From Carex sylvatica (lineage: Eukaryota > Streptophyta > Magnoliopsida > Poales > Cyperaceae): a stretch of 20,782 bases of DNA. Positions 18,711 through 20,782 of this stretch are shown piece by piece (position 1 is the stretch's first letter; the number at the start of each line of letters is the position of its first letter). Location: assembly GCA_964058845.1 (NCBI GenBank), contig CAXKVR010000488.1, forward strand, positions 1 to 20,782. Direction: 5' to 3'. Position numbers and translations under genes: made by a program. Below the pieces are notes generated by a model. The model saw only the letters and a program-made list of their open reading frames with translations, ran no database searches and was not told the DNA's origin.

Positions 18711-20782
18711 ATGGCAGCTGAGGGTTCGGGCACGGGTATCGCAATGAAAGAGGCCTTGGAGAAGCTGAGTGGTGATGAGATCGCAATGTTGATGCGAGCA
18801 TTCAGCTTTGCCTCTAGTGACATGGCACCGAAACCAACCCCAGCACCTGCACCAGCACCAAGGGTGGAACTTCCACCGATTGATGTGAAACTCGATGGTC
18901 CAGGTTCGTATCTGAGCTGGTCACGTCGGGTGCGGTACACTCTAGTCGGGAGGAAACTAGAGGGGTACCTGACTGGAGCGATTGCTGAGCCAGCTGAGGG
19001 TGCTCCGACAAGAGATGAGTGGAGGTCCACTCATATGCTGGTGTACATCTGGCTCTTGAACTCGATGACTCGAGAGATTGCAGCCAATGTCGATGGCATG
19101 GAGGATGTGAGGTGTGTCTGGGAGAAGTTGGGGAAGACGTATGATGGTGTGGGGAACAACCTGAGGGTTTATCAGATGAAAGGGGAGATCGCTGCTTGCG
19201 TACAGGGGGAGAGGACTGTGCAGCAGTATGCCATAGAGCTGGAGCGCTTATGGCTGGATCATGACTACTGCACGAGGACGTTGTGTTGCCCTGATCCTGC
19301 GTGCAGGAAGACTGAGGCTTGCATGCAGGATAGGACCATGGGATTCCTTAGAGGTCTGGCCCTAGCCTTCGAGCAGAGGACTGCGATGTTACTAGCTCAG
19401 CCGAAGATTCCCTCGCTTGAGGAGGCAGTCTCGGCCATGATACAGGAGGAGACCCGGATCGGGCTCCAGGCCGGGGCAGGGGGACTTCCAGGGGTGAAGT
19501 CAGCCCTAGCCGTCTCCAACTCCGGTGGTACCAGGTCTAGAGGTGAGACCCGGGAGTGCTACAACTGTGGAGAGGTAGGCCACCTGAAGTCGGCTTGCAC
19601 TAAGCCACCAAAGGTGAGGAACTATGGTGGACGTGGTCAGTCTGGAGATCGCGGTCGCGGCGGTCGTGGCCGCAGAGGAGGTGGAAGAGGGGGCTACCGA
19701 GCAAACCTGATGGTAGCAGGTGAAGATGACGAAGGGGGTGCGCAAGACGAGGAGCTCTCTGCGGAGGACCAGGAGCTGTTGAGAGCCTACTCCCAGTTAC
19801 TTAGGAGGAAGGAGAAAGGCACGGTAGAGGATGCATCTACCTCTGGTAACATTGCCTATTATGCTCATTCAGTCGCAGGTACTAATGACACACATGCTCT
19901 TGCCTCTATATCCACCGTTAGTTCACCATGGATTGTTGACTCTGGTGCTTCCAGACATGTGACGGGTACTGTTGGGGAGTTTTCTTCCTATACTCACCTA
20001 ACAGTCCCTGAGAGCATTCAGACAGCCGATGGTACGGCCCAGCCCGTAGTGGGTAAGGGTACTGTGCGATGTACCGACTCCTTGACTTTGTCCAATGTTT
20101 TGCATGCTCCATCTTTTCCCGTCAATCTCTTATCCATAAGTTCTATTATTCTTCAACTGAAATGTGTTGTTTCTTTTGATATTCCCAAGGTGATCTTCCA
20201 GGAGAAGGGGACGGGCAGGAGGCTTGGGACTGGCACGTGGCGTAGCGGCTTGTGGTTCCTTGATAGAGAAGGGATGGACTCAGCCCTTGCATCTATGGTG
20301 GAGAGATCTGAAGGAGTGAGGAGTAGTGTGGAAGACTTATTGTTGCTCTACCATAGGCGTATGGGTCATTCTTCTTTTAGTCTTTTGAGTCGTTTGTATC
20401 CAGCTATGTTTGAAAAGGCTAATAAAGAGAGACTGGTCTGTGATGCTTGTGAGTTTGGCAAGCACACCAGGAGTTCGTATGTTAGTACAGGTAGTAGGAG
20501 CTCCTGTGTTTTTGATCTGGTACATTCTGATGTGTGGGGACCTTGTTCCACAACTTCTATTAATGGTTTTCGATATTTTGTGTCTTTCATTGATTGCTTT
20601 TCTCGTACTACTTGGCTTTATTTGATGAAAAACAAGAATGATGTGCTTGCTTGTTTTAAAGATTTTCACAAAGGGGTTCAGACTCAATATGGGGCAGTAG
20701 TGAAGGTATTGAGGTCTGACAATGGGACAGAGTACACGAACAATGCGTTCAAAGAGTACTTATCCTCTCAGGAAATCCTGCA
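18711..20782 (+). CDS. gag-pol: Ty1/copia gag-pol polyprotein, 5' 690 codons, 3' end outside window
   Basis: One unbroken frame from the ATG at 18711, with an in-frame TGA at 18693 just upstream, to the window edge. Residues about 45-250 form the copia gag (UBN2-type) with SYLSWSRRVRYTLVGRKLEG. A CCHC zinc knuckle, CYNCGEVGHLKSAC, lies at 283-296 and is followed by a Gly/Arg-rich tract that should bind RNA. The aspartic protease active site DSGAS is at 410-414. The GAG-pre-integrase HHCC finger begins at H548 (HRRMGH) and continues with CDACEFGKH. The integrase core shows D607 in LVHSDVWGP and D670 in LRSDNGTEY; the catalytic Glu would lie beyond the edge. The protein makes the virus-like particle and integrates the cDNA. 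No stop or frameshift separates gag from pol, as usual in plant copia. I cannot assign the lineage. Confidence 0.95.
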   Translation, partial: MAAEGSGTGIAMKEALEKLSGDEIAMLMRAFSFASSDMAPKPTPAPAPAPRVELPPIDVKLDGPGSYLSWSRRVRYTLVGRKLEGYLTGAIAEPAEGAPTRDEWRSTHMLVYIWLLNSMTREIAANVDGMEDVRCVWEKLGKTYDGVGNNLRVYQMKGEIAACVQGERTVQQYAIELERLWLDHDYCTRTLCCPDPACRKTEACMQDRTMGFLRGLALAFEQRTAMLLAQPKIPSLEEAVSAMIQEETRIGLQAGAGGLPGVKSALAVSNSGGTRSRGETRECYNCGEVGHLKSACTKPPKVRNYGGRGQSGDRGRGGRGRRGGGRGGYRANLMVAGEDDEGGAQDEELSAEDQELLRAYSQLLRRKEKGTVEDASTSGNIAYYAHSVAGTNDTHALASISTVSSPWIVDSGASRHVTGTVGEFSSYTHLTVPESIQTADGTAQPVVGKGTVRCTDSLTLSNVLHAPSFPVNLLSISSIILQLKCVVSFDIPKVIFQEKGTGRRLGTGTWRSGLWFLDREGMDSALASMVERSEGVRSSVEDLLLLYHRRMGHSSFSLLSRLYPAMFEKANKERLVCDACEFGKHTRSSYVSTGSRSSCVFDLVHSDVWGPCSTTSINGFRYFVSFIDCFSRTTWLYLMKNKNDVLACFKDFHKGVQTQYGAVVKVLRSDNGTEYTNNAFKEYLSSQEIL

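Larger units (their letters stand above)
17896..20782 (+). mobile_element. Ty1/copia LTR retrotransposon, 5' half, cut by window end
   Basis: The order LTR, primer binding site, leader, gag, protease, integrase is that of Ty1/copia elements (integrase before reverse transcriptase). The element continues past 20782, so reverse transcriptase, RNase H and the 3' LTR are not in view, and the target duplication cannot be tested. The leader and coding part are far richer in GC than the surrounding intergenic DNA, and the reading frame has no break, both suggesting a fairly young insertion. Confidence 0.93.

Noticed and set aside
18611..19030. Minus-strand frames opposite the copia gag
   Set aside because: They are shadows of the gag-pol frame, which has clear domains on the plus strand; the same applies to those at 19506-20687.

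Overview
The window is nuclear DNA of a flowering plant. It carries one long intron-rich gene with GT-AG introns, AT-rich intergenic DNA full of short foldback elements, a long solo LTR and the 5' half of a Ty1/copia retrotransposon. The species cannot be named from the sequence. No rRNA, tRNA or CRISPR array was seen.

Bases 1-9901 belong mainly to one minus-strand gene. It encodes a vacuolar-type gamma-glutamyltransferase (glutathione hydrolase; Arabidopsis At4g29210, called GGT4 or GGT3). I rebuilt nine exons (ATG at 9901, stop at 1199-1201) that join in frame to a 636-residue protein, about the length I recall for the Arabidopsis protein. Exon 1 is only 91 bases and supplies a signal anchor. 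All catalytic residues I can place are intact, so the gene looks functional. Its introns have been loaded by mobile DNA. Intron 3 (3.4 kb) holds a probable 2,960-bp solo Ty3/gypsy-type LTR with a 5-bp target duplication and a tandem duplication beside exon 3. Intron 2 (1.6 kb) holds a 947-bp element with roughly 200-bp terminal inverted repeats whose core carries two protein-like segments on the minus strand, possibly captured exons.

Bases 9902-17895 contain no gene I can support. They are a graveyard of foldback elements: a 1.05-kb inverted-repeat element with a 9-bp target duplication (10331-11385), a 290-bp foldback (12485-12776), a double hairpin repeat (13010-13400), a 301-bp MITE (13774-14074), a CTATTC-rich mosaic (16052-16382), three exact 30-bp tandem copies (16418-16507), and a 189-bp MITE with a perfect 10-bp target duplication (16781-16969).

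Bases 17896-20782 are the 5' half of a plus-strand Ty1/copia retrotransposon: a short LTR, an initiator-Met tRNA primer binding site, a GC-rich leader, then a gag-pol frame open for 690 codons to the window edge (gag, CCHC knuckle, DSGAS protease, HHCC finger and the first part of integrase). The unbroken frame suggests a recent insertion. The host gene and the element have no functional link.
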